Shown here: in pieces, positions 28,336 through 38,441 of the stretch
Position numbering within the stretch: the stretch's first letter is position 1
How the letters are laid out: each line of letters starts with the position of its first letter
Source: a bacterium
Lineage (GTDB): Bacteria > Bacillota > Bacilli > Lactobacillales > Streptococcaceae
Reading direction: 5' to 3'
DNA length: 47,835 nucleotides
NCBI GenBank assembly: GCA_905221345.1
Contig: CAJNCW010000010.1
Span: forward strand, 1-47,835
Program-made: the position numbers and the translations under genes
The notes under the pieces: generated by a model
The model's database searches: none
The model's input: the letters and a program-made list of their open reading frames with translations, nothing else
Told to the model about the DNA's origin: nothing

Positions 28336-28791
28336 CTATTCCTCAAGATGAATGTGTCTTAGTTGGCCGTCCCAATCTGGTAGAGCTGTTTTTAAAAAGG
28401 CTGGAACTAGCTGGAACTCCTCAAGCTTATCCAAGTCAATCCACTCACAAGGCTGCTTTTTCTCGTCTTCTTGCATGGTCAATGGTGCATCTTCAAGCAA
28501 GTTCACCAGATAATGAAACTCGATGTTATGATAGGAAACACCGTCTTGTTCAAAACGATTTTCAACCACGAAAGCTAGCTGCCCAGCTTGAGCTTTGACA
28601 CCCAGCTCTTCCCTCACTTCACGGACTACCGCGTCTTCCGTGCTTTCATTGACTTGAATCGCACCGCCGATAGTGTAATATTTACCCTTGTCTTTGGTAG
28701 CTAGGAGCTTGCCATTTTGGAGAATCAAGGCTGTCGCCCGAACACCAAAAACAGTATTTTCCACTTTTGTCCGAAAGTCTTGTTGAGTCAT
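28336..28791 (-). CDS. NUDIX hydrolase
   Basis: This 151-residue protein has the complete Nudix box GX5EX7REVXEEXGV (from [22 protein letters not shown], about residues 41-63). It hydrolyses a nucleoside diphosphate-linked substrate, which cannot be named from sequence. ATG at 28791 is chosen because AAAGGA precedes it. It is cotranscribed with mnmG. The end ([13 protein letters not shown]) is short and charged. Confidence 0.86.
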   Translation of the reverse strand: MTQQDFRTKVENTVFGVRATALILQNGKLLATKDKGKYYTIGGAIQVNESTEDAVVREVREELGVKAQAGQLAFVVENRFEQDGVSYHNIEFHYLVNLLEDAPLTMQEDEKKQPCEWIDLDKLEEFQLVPAFLKTALPDWDGQLRHIHLEE

Positions 28792-28822
28792 TTTTATCCT
28801 TTCCTTTAAACGACACAAAAAC

Positions 28823-28880
28823 AGTCAAAACTCGTAAGGAGTGCAGGACAAAAAAGCCTGCAACATCCATGAGCTTTGAC
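28823..28880 (-). terminator. Terminator of mnmA
   Basis: A two-tier stem: outer GTCAAAGCTC/GAGTTTTGAC and inner TGCAGG/CCTGCA, followed by TGTTTTTG on the minus strand. Confidence 0.6.
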
Positions 28881-28931
28881 CATCATTTCTATTGCTTTTA
28901 TTATTGTAGCAAATTGAGAAAATTTGTCAAT

Positions 28932-30290
<1,359 letters not shown>

Positions 30291-30292
30291 TC

Positions 30293-30321
30293 ATTATAAC
30301 ACGCTTGGTTGGAGAAGACAA
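30293..30321 (-). promoter_or_regulatory. Promoter of mnmA
   Basis: TTGTCT, 17 bases and TATAAT on the minus strand (TATAAT at plus 30293-30298), 240 bases upstream of the mnmA start. Confidence 0.65.
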
Positions 30322-30359
30322 GAAAGAGGCTGATAAATCATCTCAACCTCTCTTTCTTA
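30320..30359 (-). terminator. Terminator of abpA-argG-argH
   Basis: Stem AAGAAAGAG/CTCTTTCTT extended by a few more pairs around a loop. It overlaps the mnmA -35 by about two bases, so the two transcripts are packed end to start. Confidence 0.7.
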
Positions 30360-30372
30360 CTTTGTAAACGAA

Positions 30373-31764
30373 TCAATTTTCCCCTTTAAGTTCTTTCTTC
30401 GCTTGTTCTATCTGGTATTTCACTTGCTCAAAACCGGTTCCTCCTAAGGAATTCCGTCTCTGAACAGCAGTTTCTGGGCGCAAGTAGATATAAATATCCT
30501 CTTCAATCAAGGGATGGTAGACTTGCAACTCCTCCAAATCCCAATCTTGGATGTTTTTACCATGCTTGATAGAGTCTAGAACCAATTTCCCTACTATTTC
30601 ATGCGCTTCTCTAAAAGGGAGGCCTTTTTCAGCCAAATAATCTGCCAGTTCGGTCGCATTCGAAAAATCATTCTCTGTAGATTGCTGCATTTTGGTCTTA
30701 TTAACCTGCATGCTTGATAGCATACCTGCCAACACATCCAGAGAATTTAAAATCGTTTCTACTGTATCAAACATGCCTTCCTTGTCCTCTTGCAAATCCT
30801 TATTATAGGCCAGAGGCAAAGACTTCATGACGGTCAATAGTCCAAGCAAGTGTCCGTAAACCCGTCCTGTCTTCCCTCGAATCAACTCAGCCATATCAGG
30901 ATTTTTCTTCTGGGGCATGATAGACGAACCCGTTGAAAAGCTATCGGACAAGCTAATGTACTGATACTCAAAACTACACCAATTGATGATTTCTTCACAA
31001 AAACGACTCATATGCATCATCAAAATGCTGGCATTTGATAGAAATTCCAAGATAAAATCACGGTCACTCACTGCGTCCAAGGAATTGGTATAGGGTTGTT
31101 GGAAGCCCAATAAATCACTCGATAATTGACGATCGATTGGAAAAGTTGTCCCCGCTAAGGCAGCCGCCCCCAGTGGAGATAGATCCGTATGTTTCAAGTT
31201 AAATGCAAAGCGTTCGCTGTCCCTTTGGAACATATTGTAATAAGCCATGAGATGATGGGCAAAACTAATCGGTTGGGCGTGCTGCAAATGAGTATAGCCT
31301 GGCATGATGGTTTCCACATGTTTTTCAGCCAAATCCAGCAAAACACTGTTCAGATTCGCCAACTTATCCAAGACATGCCCAAGTTGCTCCTTTAGATATA
31401 AGTGCATATCCGTTGCGACTTGGTCATTCCGAGAACGAGCTGTGTGTAGTTTCCCAGCCAGAGAACCGATTTTCTCTGTCAGCAACACTTCCATATTCAT
31501 ATGAATATCTTCATTTGCAATATCAAAATGAATCTCTCCTGCCTCTAAATCTCGCAACAAAGCTTTCAGACCATCTTGGATCTGCTCTGCCTCTTCCAAG
31601 CTTAAAATGCCAGTCTGTCCTAGCATTTGAACATGAGCTAGGGAACCCATCAAATCAAATTTTGCCAGCTGGTGGTCAAAGGAAATACTCGCACCGAACT
31701 GTTCCACCCAATCTTCCACAGTGCCTTCAAATCGACCACCCCATAATTTTGTATTTTTCGGCAT
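30373..31764 (-). CDS. argH: Argininosuccinate lyase
   Basis: This 463-residue enzyme of the fumarase/aspartase superfamily has the signature [15 protein letters not shown] (about residues 280-294), the catalytic Ser loop. Other family segments are [14 protein letters not shown] and [16 protein letters not shown]. It splits argininosuccinate into arginine and fumarate. It is the last gene of abpA-argG-argH. argCJBDF are not nearby, so arginine would be made from citrulline rather than from glutamate. Length is normal. Confidence 0.96.
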   Translation of the reverse strand: MPKNTKLWGGRFEGTVEDWVEQFGASISFDHQLAKFDLMGSLAHVQMLGQTGILSLEEAEQIQDGLKALLRDLEAGEIHFDIANEDIHMNMEVLLTEKIGSLAGKLHTARSRNDQVATDMHLYLKEQLGHVLDKLANLNSVLLDLAEKHVETIMPGYTHLQHAQPISFAHHLMAYYNMFQRDSERFAFNLKHTDLSPLGAAALAGTTFPIDRQLSSDLLGFQQPYTNSLDAVSDRDFILEFLSNASILMMHMSRFCEEIINWCSFEYQYISLSDSFSTGSSIMPQKKNPDMAELIRGKTGRVYGHLLGLLTVMKSLPLAYNKDLQEDKEGMFDTVETILNSLDVLAGMLSSMQVNKTKMQQSTENDFSNATELADYLAEKGLPFREAHEIVGKLVLDSIKHGKNIQDWDLEELQVYHPLIEEDIYIYLRPETAVQRRNSLGGTGFEQVKYQIEQAKKELKGEN

Positions 31765-31791
31765 ATCCTGTCGTCCCTTTCTATCGCGTCA

Positions 31792-32988
31792 CTACTCAAC
31801 ATTTTTCTGAACTTCTGAATAAACCTTAGTCGGAAGCCCCCAAAGCTTGATAAATCCAACAGCCGCATCTTGGTCAAAAGTATCCGCACTGGTATAAGTC
31901 GCCAAATTTTCATCGTAAAGAGAATTTGGTGATTTCCGAGTCACTACTTGGGCATTCCCCTTATAGAGTTTAACTTTTGCAGTTCCATTGACAACTTTCT
32001 GTGTCTCCTTGATATAGGCAATCAAAGCCTGAGTTGCTGGGCTAAACCACAAGGCATTATAGATGAGATTGGACAACTCATTTTCGATAATGGGTTTGAA
32101 ATGAGCCACTTCTCTCACAAGAGTCAAGTCCTCAATCTCCTTATGGGCTGCCAATAAAGTCACAGCACCTGGGCACTCATAAATCTCTCTTGACTTAATA
32201 CCGACTAGGCGATTTTCCACATGATCAATACGACCAACACCGTGTTTGCCTGCAATTTCATTTAGCTTTTGAATCAAATCCGCCACTTTCATCTTCTCAC
32301 CATTGAGAGAGATGGGCACCCCACAGCTAAACTCAATATCAATAAATTCTGGACTGTCTGGCGCCTCTTCTGGCGAAGACGTGATTCCAAATGCTTCTTC
32401 TGGTGCTTGGTTCCAAGGATTTTCTAAGACACCACATTCATTTGCACGTCCCCAAAGATTTTGGTCAATAGAGTAAGGATTGTCAAGATCAGCAGGAACT
32501 GGAACTCCATTTTCTTTGGCATATTGGATTTCTTCTTCACGAGACCATTTCCACTCACGAACAGGCGCAACTACCTTTAGATTGGGATCCAAAGCTGCAA
32601 TAGAGACTTCAAACCGAACTTGGTCGTTTCCCTTACCTGTGCAACCATGAGCAATTGTGGTTGCACCTGTCTGATGAGCTATTTCAACTAGTTTTTTTGA
32701 AATAAGAGGGCGACTCAGAGCGGATACCAAGGGATACTTTTGTTCATAGTAGGCATGAGCCTGAAGGGCCACTAATACATAGTCATTAGCAAATTCGTCC
32801 TTAACATCAATGACATAAGACTCAACAGCCCCAACCTTGAGAGCTTTATCGTGGATGAACTCCAAATCTTTTCCTTCACCCACATCCATACAAACAGCAA
32901 TCACATCATAGTCTTTTTTTAACCATGTAATAGCAACTGATGTATCCAATCCACCTGAATAGGCTAAAATAACTTTTTCCTTACTCAT
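31792..32988 (-). CDS. argG: Argininosuccinate synthase
   Basis: This 398-residue ATP-dependent ligase has the PP-motif [12 protein letters not shown] (about residues 8-19) and the [13 protein letters not shown] motif (about 115-127). It joins citrulline and aspartate. It lies 15 bases downstream of the abpA-type lipoprotein gene and 27 bases upstream of argH, so all three form one operon. AGGATGAG lies before ATG. Confidence 0.96.
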   Translation of the reverse strand: MSKEKVILAYSGGLDTSVAITWLKKDYDVIAVCMDVGEGKDLEFIHDKALKVGAVESYVIDVKDEFANDYVLVALQAHAYYEQKYPLVSALSRPLISKKLVEIAHQTGATTIAHGCTGKGNDQVRFEVSIAALDPNLKVVAPVREWKWSREEEIQYAKENGVPVPADLDNPYSIDQNLWGRANECGVLENPWNQAPEEAFGITSSPEEAPDSPEFIDIEFSCGVPISLNGEKMKVADLIQKLNEIAGKHGVGRIDHVENRLVGIKSREIYECPGAVTLLAAHKEIEDLTLVREVAHFKPIIENELSNLIYNALWFSPATQALIAYIKETQKVVNGTAKVKLYKGNAQVVTRKSPNSLYDENLATYTSADTFDQDAAVGFIKLWGLPTKVYSEVQKNVE

Positions 32989-33003
32989 TTCTCATCCTTC
33001 TTT

Positions 33004-33810
33004 CTATTTTTCGATAGAGGCTTTAAAAGCATCATCAATCAATTTGTCCAACTCCCCAGAATCCTTCAGCTTCTGGATGGTTTTGTCAACCGCTTCTTTC
33101 AATTCCTTACTGTCTTTTTTCATCGCAACAGCGTAAGAATCTTCTTTGTCATTGTCAACATCAAACTCAGCGATGGCTAGGTCTGGATTATTCTCTACAT
33201 ATCCTTTCGCCACTGGCTCCTCAAAGATAACCGCATCCAGTTGCCCAGATTTCAAATCTGTTATCAAATTTCCATTTTTAGGAAGTGAAACGAGAGAAGA
33301 ATTCTGCAAGGTTTCTTTGACCAAAGTCTCCTGTATCGAACCTTTCTGCGCTCCAACCTTTTTCTGAGCCAAATCCTTCACTGATTGGTAATTCGTTAAT
33401 TCAGATTTTCTTACGATAACCTTATTTTTCGAAGTGTAGTAGGGAATTGAAAAATCGTAAACTTGACTTCTCTCTTCCGTTTTAGAAATACCTGATATGG
33501 CAAGATCGGCCTTGCCTGAATCAAGACTAGCCAGTACATTGTCAAAACTCATTGGAGAGAACTCCACTTCTACACCTAGTTCCTTTGCGATGGCTTTGGC
33601 TAGTTCAACATCTGAACCTACAATCTGATTTTTCCCATCGACTAATTTCTGGTATTCAAATGGAGCAAACTCTGGATTTAGGGCCACCACCAATTTTCCT
33701 TTAGCCTTAATGGCTTCAACACCTTGGGATTGAGTGTTACTACAAGCAAACAATAAGGGAAACATAAGCAAACCAAACATCGTCATCAGCACCTTCTTTA
33801 CTTTATTCAT
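33004..33810 (-). CDS. abpA: Arginine/polar amino-acid binding lipoprotein (AbpA-like)
   Basis: This 268-residue family 3 solute-binding protein has signal peptide and lipobox LLFAC, then KLVVALNPEFAPFEYQ and a GSDVELAKAIAKEL motif. It heads an operon with argG and argH, so arginine or citrulline is the likely ligand. Pneumococcal AbpA at this locus is reported to be arginine-regulated (from memory). No permease is adjacent. An ARG box overlaps its promoter. GGAGG precedes ATG. Confidence 0.85.
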   Translation of the reverse strand: MNKVKKVLMTMFGLLMFPLLFACSNTQSQGVEAIKAKGKLVVALNPEFAPFEYQKLVDGKNQIVGSDVELAKAIAKELGVEVEFSPMSFDNVLASLDSGKADLAISGISKTEERSQVYDFSIPYYTSKNKVIVRKSELTNYQSVKDLAQKKVGAQKGSIQETLVKETLQNSSLVSLPKNGNLITDLKSGQLDAVIFEEPVAKGYVENNPDLAIAEFDVDNDKEDSYAVAMKKDSKELKEAVDKTIQKLKDSGELDKLIDDAFKASIEK

Positions 33811-33843
33811 AGAAAACCTCCTCTTATTTTTATACTTTTAAAT

Positions 33844-33879
33844 TGTATAAATAATACACTTCTCACAAACATTTGTCAA
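33844..33879 (-). promoter_or_regulatory. Promoter and ARG box of abpA-argG-argH
   Basis: TTGACA (plus 33874-33879), 17 bases and TATTAT (33851-33856) on the minus strand. The palindrome TGTATAAATAATACA (33844-33858) is an ARG-box half-site pair and covers the -10, so ArgR/AhrC binding would block polymerase. Confidence 0.75.
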
Positions 33880-34194
33880 GCCAAAACTGAATTTTATTTA
33901 AGAAAAATCTTATTATGTAATATATTTTTACATTTAATAAGCTTATTTATACCATTTGAGTTTTAAAACAATTTAAAACATTGCATTGAATTCATACAAA
34001 AATATCTTTCCTGAAAAGATATTTACACTTTTTGTTCTAGCAAAACAAAAAAGAACCCTAAAGGACTTTCAGAACGTAGACAAACCCTATCAGAGTTTAA
34101 AAATTGCTCTTTTGAAGGTTGGCTATTATATAGTAGAAACTCTTAGGAATGCTGATATAATGCTATTTTTAAGAGTTTTCTACTTTCTCTAGCA
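33880..34194. other. Intergenic region with a hairpin
   Basis: No gene is supported here. A plus-strand frame (33986-34192) has no ribosome site or homologue I know. The notable item is an imperfect inverted repeat at 34133-34183 (GTAGAAACTCTTA with its complement, 1-base bulge), with an inner GGAATGC/GCTATTTT pairing. Confidence 0.5.
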
Positions 34195-34244
34195 AAAGAA
34201 AAAGATTGAAGAAAAAGTCCATTTTGGACAATTTTCTTCAATCT
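34195..34244 (-). terminator. Nested-hairpin terminator
   Basis: GATTGAAGAAAA/TTTTCTTCAATC enclose a second stem GTCC/GGAC. A run of T follows on the minus strand. It ends the small membrane gene at 34265-34471. Confidence 0.8.
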
Positions 34245-34264
34245 GGACACTTTTCAAATCCAAA

Positions 34265-34471
34265 CTATTCTTTATAGAAAAAATTCCTATAAAATCGAGC
34301 AATAGTTAAAATACAAACAAATATAATTCCCAAAATAGATAATACTATGTTCACAAAACTCATTTCAGAACCTATAGCATAGATATGAAAAAGAGGGGCT
34401 AGTCCTACACATAGAGACAATAGATAACTAATAAATCTTATCTCACCAATTCCTGCAAAAAAATGTTTCAT
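34265..34471 (-). CDS. Small membrane protein downstream of the bacteriocin exporter
   Basis: This 68-residue protein has two hydrophobic helices (about 10-30 and 38-58) and a basic end (RFYRNFFYKE). ATG at 34471 is chosen because GGAG lies 9 bases upstream. ATGs at 34486 and 34495 are also possible (up to 76 residues). It has a candidate promoter (TTGAAG, 17 bases, TACTCT) and a strong terminator. Being 500 bases past a bacteriocin exporter, it might be an immunity protein; this is a guess. Not recognised. Confidence 0.6.
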   Translation of the reverse strand: MKHFFAGIGEIRFISYLLSLCVGLAPLFHIYAIGSEMSFVNIVLSILGIIFVCILTIARFYRNFFYKE

Positions 34472-34495
34472 GTAACGATTCTCCATTTGCTCCAT

Positions 34496-34973
34496 TAAAT
34501 CAGTTTCATTTTAGAGTAGCATAAAATAAGCAATCCTTCAATAAAATCCATTGACGAAATACTATTCTAAAGCATTGATAGCTCAGATTTCTCAGAATAG
34601 AGCTGTCCAAACTATCGAACAGCCCAAATACATATATATCCATGCATTTCTAAGCTTAGAGCTGCTATAAAATAAATGTTTTATGAGTATTCTAGGTCTT
34701 TGACTGCTTAAAATTTTGCGTTCTGAAGGATTCTAAAGCTTGAATAGCTCAAAAATTACGAGAACTAAGGTATTTAAATCTTAAGAGTCAAACTATTTCC
34801 ATAGGAATTATCTTTTTTAATAAGTGTGGTTAGGAGGTAATTTTAGGGAATCTCCTAAAAACAACCGATTTTCTATTTTTATCAATCAAAAAATATTGAT
34901 AAATTCGTGTTTTAAAATTAAATTTTAAAGGTGTCCTTAAGTTTAAAGATTTTTGATAAGATTTCTGTATTTT
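34496..34973. repeat. AT-rich spacer with a diverged direct repeat
   Basis: About 480 bases without a supported gene. ATTCTAAAGC-TTGA-TAGCTCA occurs at about 34563 and again at about 34731 in diverged form, 168 bases apart. There are small inverted repeats at 34829-34859 (TTAGGAG/CTCCTAA) and 34880-34902 (TATCAAT/ATTGATA). It looks like decayed sequence between two small loci. Confidence 0.45.
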
Positions 34974-35603
34974 TCACAATTCAATGACTCGATGGCACTG
35001 TTCGGCCACATAGGCATCGTGGGTAACGATAATGACCGTTTTCCCTTCCTTGTTCATATCTAAGAGAAAGTTCAAAACCAAATCTCGATTTTCAGGATCT
35101 AGAGAACCAGTTGGTTCGTCTGCTAACAGGAGCTGACTCGGTTTTAAAATGGCTCTAGCAACTGCGATTCGCTGCTGTTCCCCTCCAGATAACTCTGAAA
35201 CCTTTTGATGGAGAGTTGATGGCAACCCCACTCTCTCTAAAATTTCTTCTATCTTTTTGACTTTGTCCTTCTTGGATAATTTTACATACTTTAGAGCCAG
35301 CATGAGATTATACTCTACCGTTTCATTATCAATCAGAGCAAAATTTTGAAATAGATAAGAGATGTGTTCGCGGATAATCGCTTGCGACTTAACAGAATTG
35401 ACATGTACATTTTGCTGACCGAATATTTCATAATGTCCACTGTAATCGCCATCTATCAAACCCAAGAGATTTAACAAGGTTGACTTGCCACTGCCACTTT
35501 TTCCAACGATGGCAACTAAATCCCCTTGATTAATCTTTAGAGATAAGTTTTCCAAAATAACTTTTTTCCCAATGGTTTTCGTAACATTTTCCAACTTTAT
35601 CAT
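34974..35603 (-). CDS. Bacteriocin-export ABC transporter ATPase
   Basis: This 209-residue ATPase is of the MacB/LolD type used with lactococcin-972 bacteriocins. It has Walker A GKSGSGKST, signature LSGGEQQRIAVARAIL, Walker B LLLADEPTGSLD and switch His IVTHD. Its start overlaps the stop of the 702-residue membrane protein by 4 bases (ATGA), so the pair is coupled. It would supply energy for export of, or immunity to, the bacteriocin. Confidence 0.9.
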   Translation of the reverse strand: MIKLENVTKTIGKKVILENLSLKINQGDLVAIVGKSGSGKSTLLNLLGLIDGDYSGHYEIFGQQNVHVNSVKSQAIIREHISYLFQNFALIDNETVEYNLMLALKYVKLSKKDKVKKIEEILERVGLPSTLHQKVSELSGGEQQRIAVARAILKPSQLLLADEPTGSLDPENRDLVLNFLLDMNKEGKTVIIVTHDAYVAEQCHRVIEL

Positions 35604-37708
35604 AAGATGTCCCCTTTCAATAACTGCGCCACATTTCGTTTTTCCATCTTAGAACCCAAGAAAAGTACAAACAAAATATCTAAGCCTGTAAATCCTGCGA
35701 AAAGCAAGAGTGAAAAAAGAGCATGGGCAAAGAATAACAAAACCATAAAAGGAAGGCTATAAACGGCTAATAGGAGACCCAGCAGGGAACGATACCGATC
35801 TATCAATTTCCAACCCATAAACTTCTTGGTAATAATATCTGTTCGCTTCAACAAGAAAGTTGTTACTAGCAAAAAGTAAGAAATCATCATGCTAAGGAGG
35901 CCAAACAAAGCAAAGAGTAGGTTAAAATTCCGAACAGCATCTCGATAACTATCCACCTTCTCTTGTTGAATGGCTTGAATAGATGAAAATTTTAAATGAT
36001 TTCCATCTGATAATTTCTCAACTAACTCTGTAATCTCTTTTTGATGTTGAACCGTATTTTCGATTTTAATGGGGTTATTTAAACCTGTGGTTGACAGGGA
36101 TGCTTTTTCATCCCACATCATATCAGAATCATTGACCAAGCTAATAATTGGATTGTAGAGATTTTCCTTTCGCTTATCACTATATGGGAAAAATGACCAA
36201 TCTCCTTCATAATAGGCAATCTCGACATCCACCTCCTCTATCGTTCGTTTTTGCTGCTCTTCATACTTCATTGATTGATAGGTAATCAACTTCCCCAAGA
36301 GCTGGTTTTTCTCTTCTTCACCTTTCGTACTTGCTGGCATCAAAATAACTTTTTTAGTGCCAGTATCTGGTAGCTTGAATCCCTTGCTCTTTAGAAAATT
36401 GCGATTGGCATAGTAAACAGTTAGCATATCAGCCAGTTGATACTGCTGCACTTGTTCTGCAGTGGCAAAATTTTTGATAGGCAGGTTACTAGTTTGCACA
36501 TAGCCCGCCTGCGTTTTTTCTACCAAATCCTGATAAAATCGATAGAAATAATCCACTGCTTGCCCTGAGCCTGCCAACTGCTCTTGCCACAGGTTATCAT
36601 TGAGTTGGAAAGTTTCTAAGGTCAGATAATTTCCTTGACTGATCCACTGTTTCTGGTAATCCAACTCTTTGTTTTCTTGCTCCAAACTTTTCCCCACCCC
36701 AACTAGCAAGACTGTCAGTAAAATGGTGGTTCCAATTTTCATCAAATAATTAAAGAGTAGACCAAATTTGAAAGATGAAAAACCTTTCAGCAGAGAGCTG
36801 ATTGTCATTTTTTGGATTAAGAGATAAGTCAACCAACTGATAAAGAGATAAAGCTGCAAAAGCAAAAAATGAGACAACCACAGCATAGGGAACAAATCTT
36901 TCGGCTTATAATCAAGCAAGAAAAACACCCCTAGATTGATCACAAGCGCCCCACCTAGGAGGAGGTAGAGGTTGCCTTTCACAACATCAGCTAAAACAGC
37001 CCGATCTTGAAAACCAAGTAATTTTTGTACCCCAACTCTTTTCATCTCCATCATCGGCTGATACACTGTTACTAAGACAAGAAGCAAAATAGCCAAGACA
37101 AAAATAATAGCAGATAAGAGCAAATCTCGATTTAAGACTTCCACTGCACTTTTATAGTTTGGCTCTAGCAAGGTAGCCTGGTCTATATTGAAAAAATCGC
37201 TCCATTTCTGTACAATCCTATCCTTGTCCATCTTTTGTGTAGAAGTTATCGTATAGCGACCATTTAAACTACGAGATGTATCCTTGATATAGGTTTGAAA
37301 AGTCATAAGCTGAATAGGTTTGGCTTTTAGAAAGGTCGGAATCGTACCAAGTTTATTGGAAATTTCTTTATTACTGTAAACTCCCTCACCATCTGTGGTA
37401 AAATCAAGGGAAGAAAGTCCAAACTCTTGGTAGGGGAAGGTATCTTTATCAAAAACACCAGACTTGATCACCTCATCACCACTGTCTGTTTTGATGATGG
37501 AGACTTTGTACTCCTTTGATACATCCTCAAAAAATCGAAGAACAGATTCTGCAGGTTCATTGACATCTTTCAAGTATACATCCAAAGAACTCGCTGTCTT
37601 TCCCATTTCCTGAATCCGAACCACTTCTCGTGTGTAGTTTACATTAAAAACAAAAAAAGTAGTACAGAGAAGCAGGAGTAACATACAGAAATTACTGATT
37701 TTTTTCAT
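35600..37708 (-). CDS. Bacteriocin-associated integral membrane protein (DUF1430 type)
   Basis: This 702-residue protein has one N-terminal helix, a large extracytoplasmic domain (about 30-195), a block of four helices (about 195-345), a second extracytoplasmic region (about 345-590) and three C-terminal helices. This is the layout of bacteriocin-associated membrane proteins encoded with Lcn972-like peptides; they act as the permease of the adjacent ATPase. It lies 54 bases downstream of the bacteriocin gene, across a strong hairpin. ATG at 37708 has AGGT upstream. Confidence 0.85.
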   Translation of the reverse strand: MKKISNFCMLLLLLCTTFFVFNVNYTREVVRIQEMGKTASSLDVYLKDVNEPAESVLRFFEDVSKEYKVSIIKTDSGDEVIKSGVFDKDTFPYQEFGLSSLDFTTDGEGVYSNKEISNKLGTIPTFLKAKPIQLMTFQTYIKDTSRSLNGRYTITSTQKMDKDRIVQKWSDFFNIDQATLLEPNYKSAVEVLNRDLLLSAIIFVLAILLLVLVTVYQPMMEMKRVGVQKLLGFQDRAVLADVVKGNLYLLLGGALVINLGVFFLLDYKPKDLFPMLWLSHFLLLQLYLFISWLTYLLIQKMTISSLLKGFSSFKFGLLFNYLMKIGTTILLTVLLVGVGKSLEQENKELDYQKQWISQGNYLTLETFQLNDNLWQEQLAGSGQAVDYFYRFYQDLVEKTQAGYVQTSNLPIKNFATAEQVQQYQLADMLTVYYANRNFLKSKGFKLPDTGTKKVILMPASTKGEEEKNQLLGKLITYQSMKYEEQQKRTIEEVDVEIAYYEGDWSFFPYSDKRKENLYNPIISLVNDSDMMWDEKASLSTTGLNNPIKIENTVQHQKEITELVEKLSDGNHLKFSSIQAIQQEKVDSYRDAVRNFNLLFALFGLLSMMISYFLLVTTFLLKRTDIITKKFMGWKLIDRYRSLLGLLLAVYSLPFMVLLFFAHALFSLLLFAGFTGLDILFVLFLGSKMEKRNVAQLLKGDIL

Positions 37709-37729
37709 AAAGATACCTCCAATAAAGTT

Positions 37730-37754
37730 CTCCCTCTCCTAACAGGAGAGGGAA
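37730..37754 (-). promoter_or_regulatory. Intra-operon hairpin between bacteriocin and exporter
   Basis: A 9-bp GC-rich stem (TCCCTCTCC/GGAGAGGGA, 5-base loop). No T run follows on the minus strand, so it is a pausing, processing or 3'-protecting stem rather than a full terminator. It would favour the bacteriocin message over the exporter message. Confidence 0.7.
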
Positions 37755-37762
37755 AATTTCAC

Positions 37763-38047
37763 TTAAAATCCATAGAAATATTCTAATCCTGTTGGCGGAA
37801 TTTTAGTAAGGGAAGCTTGAGCCCAAACCCTAGGACCCTGACGATCCTTAGAGATTCTACCTCCATGTCGGACAGTTGCTGTATGAGAGCGAGTAGAATG
37901 TAAATAATCAGAATATCCAAAAGTTCCTGTCCAACCTACTCCATAGTTCCATTGACCACCATCTACCCACACTGCTAAAGCATTTGTCGTAGCAAGCAGA
38001 CCACATGCCATTACGGTTGCGACACCAATTTTTACTAATTTTTTCAT
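37763..38047 (-). CDS. Lactococcin 972 family bacteriocin (streptococcin)
   Basis: This 94-residue precursor has a Sec signal peptide (MKKLVKIGVATVMACGLLA, cleavage after NALA). The mature part is about 69 residues, begins VWVDGGQWNYG and contains GYSDYLHS and HTATVR, as in the Lcn972 family. It has no double-glycine leader. Lcn972 itself blocks septum formation by binding lipid II. It is followed by its dedicated ABC system and preceded by a small peptide gene and a PlcR-type regulator. AGGAG precedes ATG. Confidence 0.9.
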   Translation of the reverse strand: MKKLVKIGVATVMACGLLATTNALAVWVDGGQWNYGVGWTGTFGYSDYLHSTRSHTATVRHGGRISKDRQGPRVWAQASLTKIPPTGLEYFYGF

Positions 38048-38162
38048 GATTTATTTCTCCTATTATTGAAAGCTATTCCGTAAAAACAGCTATAGTAATT
38101 TGTCAACAAGTATCGTAGTTCATTCCTTCTATCTCATTTCATTTTAAACAACGAACTTACCC

Positions 38163-38306
38163 TTAACTGGGAGAATAGTACGCTCCTGTATCAATACCTT
38201 GAGCAACTAGAGTAGTACTAATAAAACTTCGACTATTGCTCAGTAGAATTAGCACAACAAGTAATATAGACAGCGCTTTCAAATATTCGAATTTTAATCT
38301 TCCCAT
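38163..38306 (-). CDS. 47-residue exported peptide, candidate signal peptide of the adjacent regulator
   Basis: Start ATG 38306 follows AAGAAGGTGG (4-7 bases) and the strongest promoter in the window. It has a basic N-terminus (MGRLKFEYLK), a hydrophobic core (ALSILLVVLILLS) and a polar C-terminus ending GIDTGAYYSPS. This is the design of the Phr/PapR pre-peptides that pair with RRNPP receptors: an exported precursor of 40-50 residues whose C-terminal piece is re-imported. IDTG recalls the LDVG and VDLG cores of pneumococcal PhrA peptides (from memory). It is immediately downstream of the receptor gene, as papR is of plcR. It could instead be a bacteriocin accessory peptide. Confidence 0.72.
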   Translation of the reverse strand: MGRLKFEYLKALSILLVVLILLSNSRSFISTTLVAQGIDTGAYYSPS

Positions 38307-38328
38307 CTTGCCACCTTCTTTCACCTAT

Positions 38329-38357
38329 ATTATAAATCAACATATATAAACTGTCAA
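38329..38357 (-). promoter_or_regulatory. Consensus promoter of the peptide-bacteriocin operon
   Basis: TTGACA, exactly 17 bases and TATAAT on the minus strand, a full match to the sigma-A consensus. Such strength implies that a repressor or tight control keeps it off when not needed. Confidence 0.88.
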
Positions 38358-38403
38358 GCAATTTAAGTAAAAATCTAAATATTTTTTAAAAAAAGAATTA
38401 TAG

Positions 38404-38420
38404 TTATGTTTTACGCATAA
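38404..38420. promoter_or_regulatory. Palindrome resembling a PlcR-type box
   Basis: TTATG-N7-CATAA lies 47 bases upstream of the -35 of the peptide operon. PlcR binds TATG-N8-CATA in Bacillus cereus; the spacer here is one base shorter. It is a candidate operator for the neighbouring PlcR-like protein. Confidence 0.4.
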
Positions 38421-38441
38421 AAAAGATAGCTTCTGCCATCC
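38418..38441 (-). terminator. Terminator of the PlcR-like regulator gene
   Basis: Stem GATGGC/GCTATC (loop AGAA) and TTTTTTA on the minus strand, directly at the stop codon. Confidence 0.7.

Noticed and set aside
33986..34192. Plus-strand 68-residue frame
   Set aside because: No ribosome site or promoter, and it runs through an inverted repeat. It is most likely chance in AT-rich DNA.
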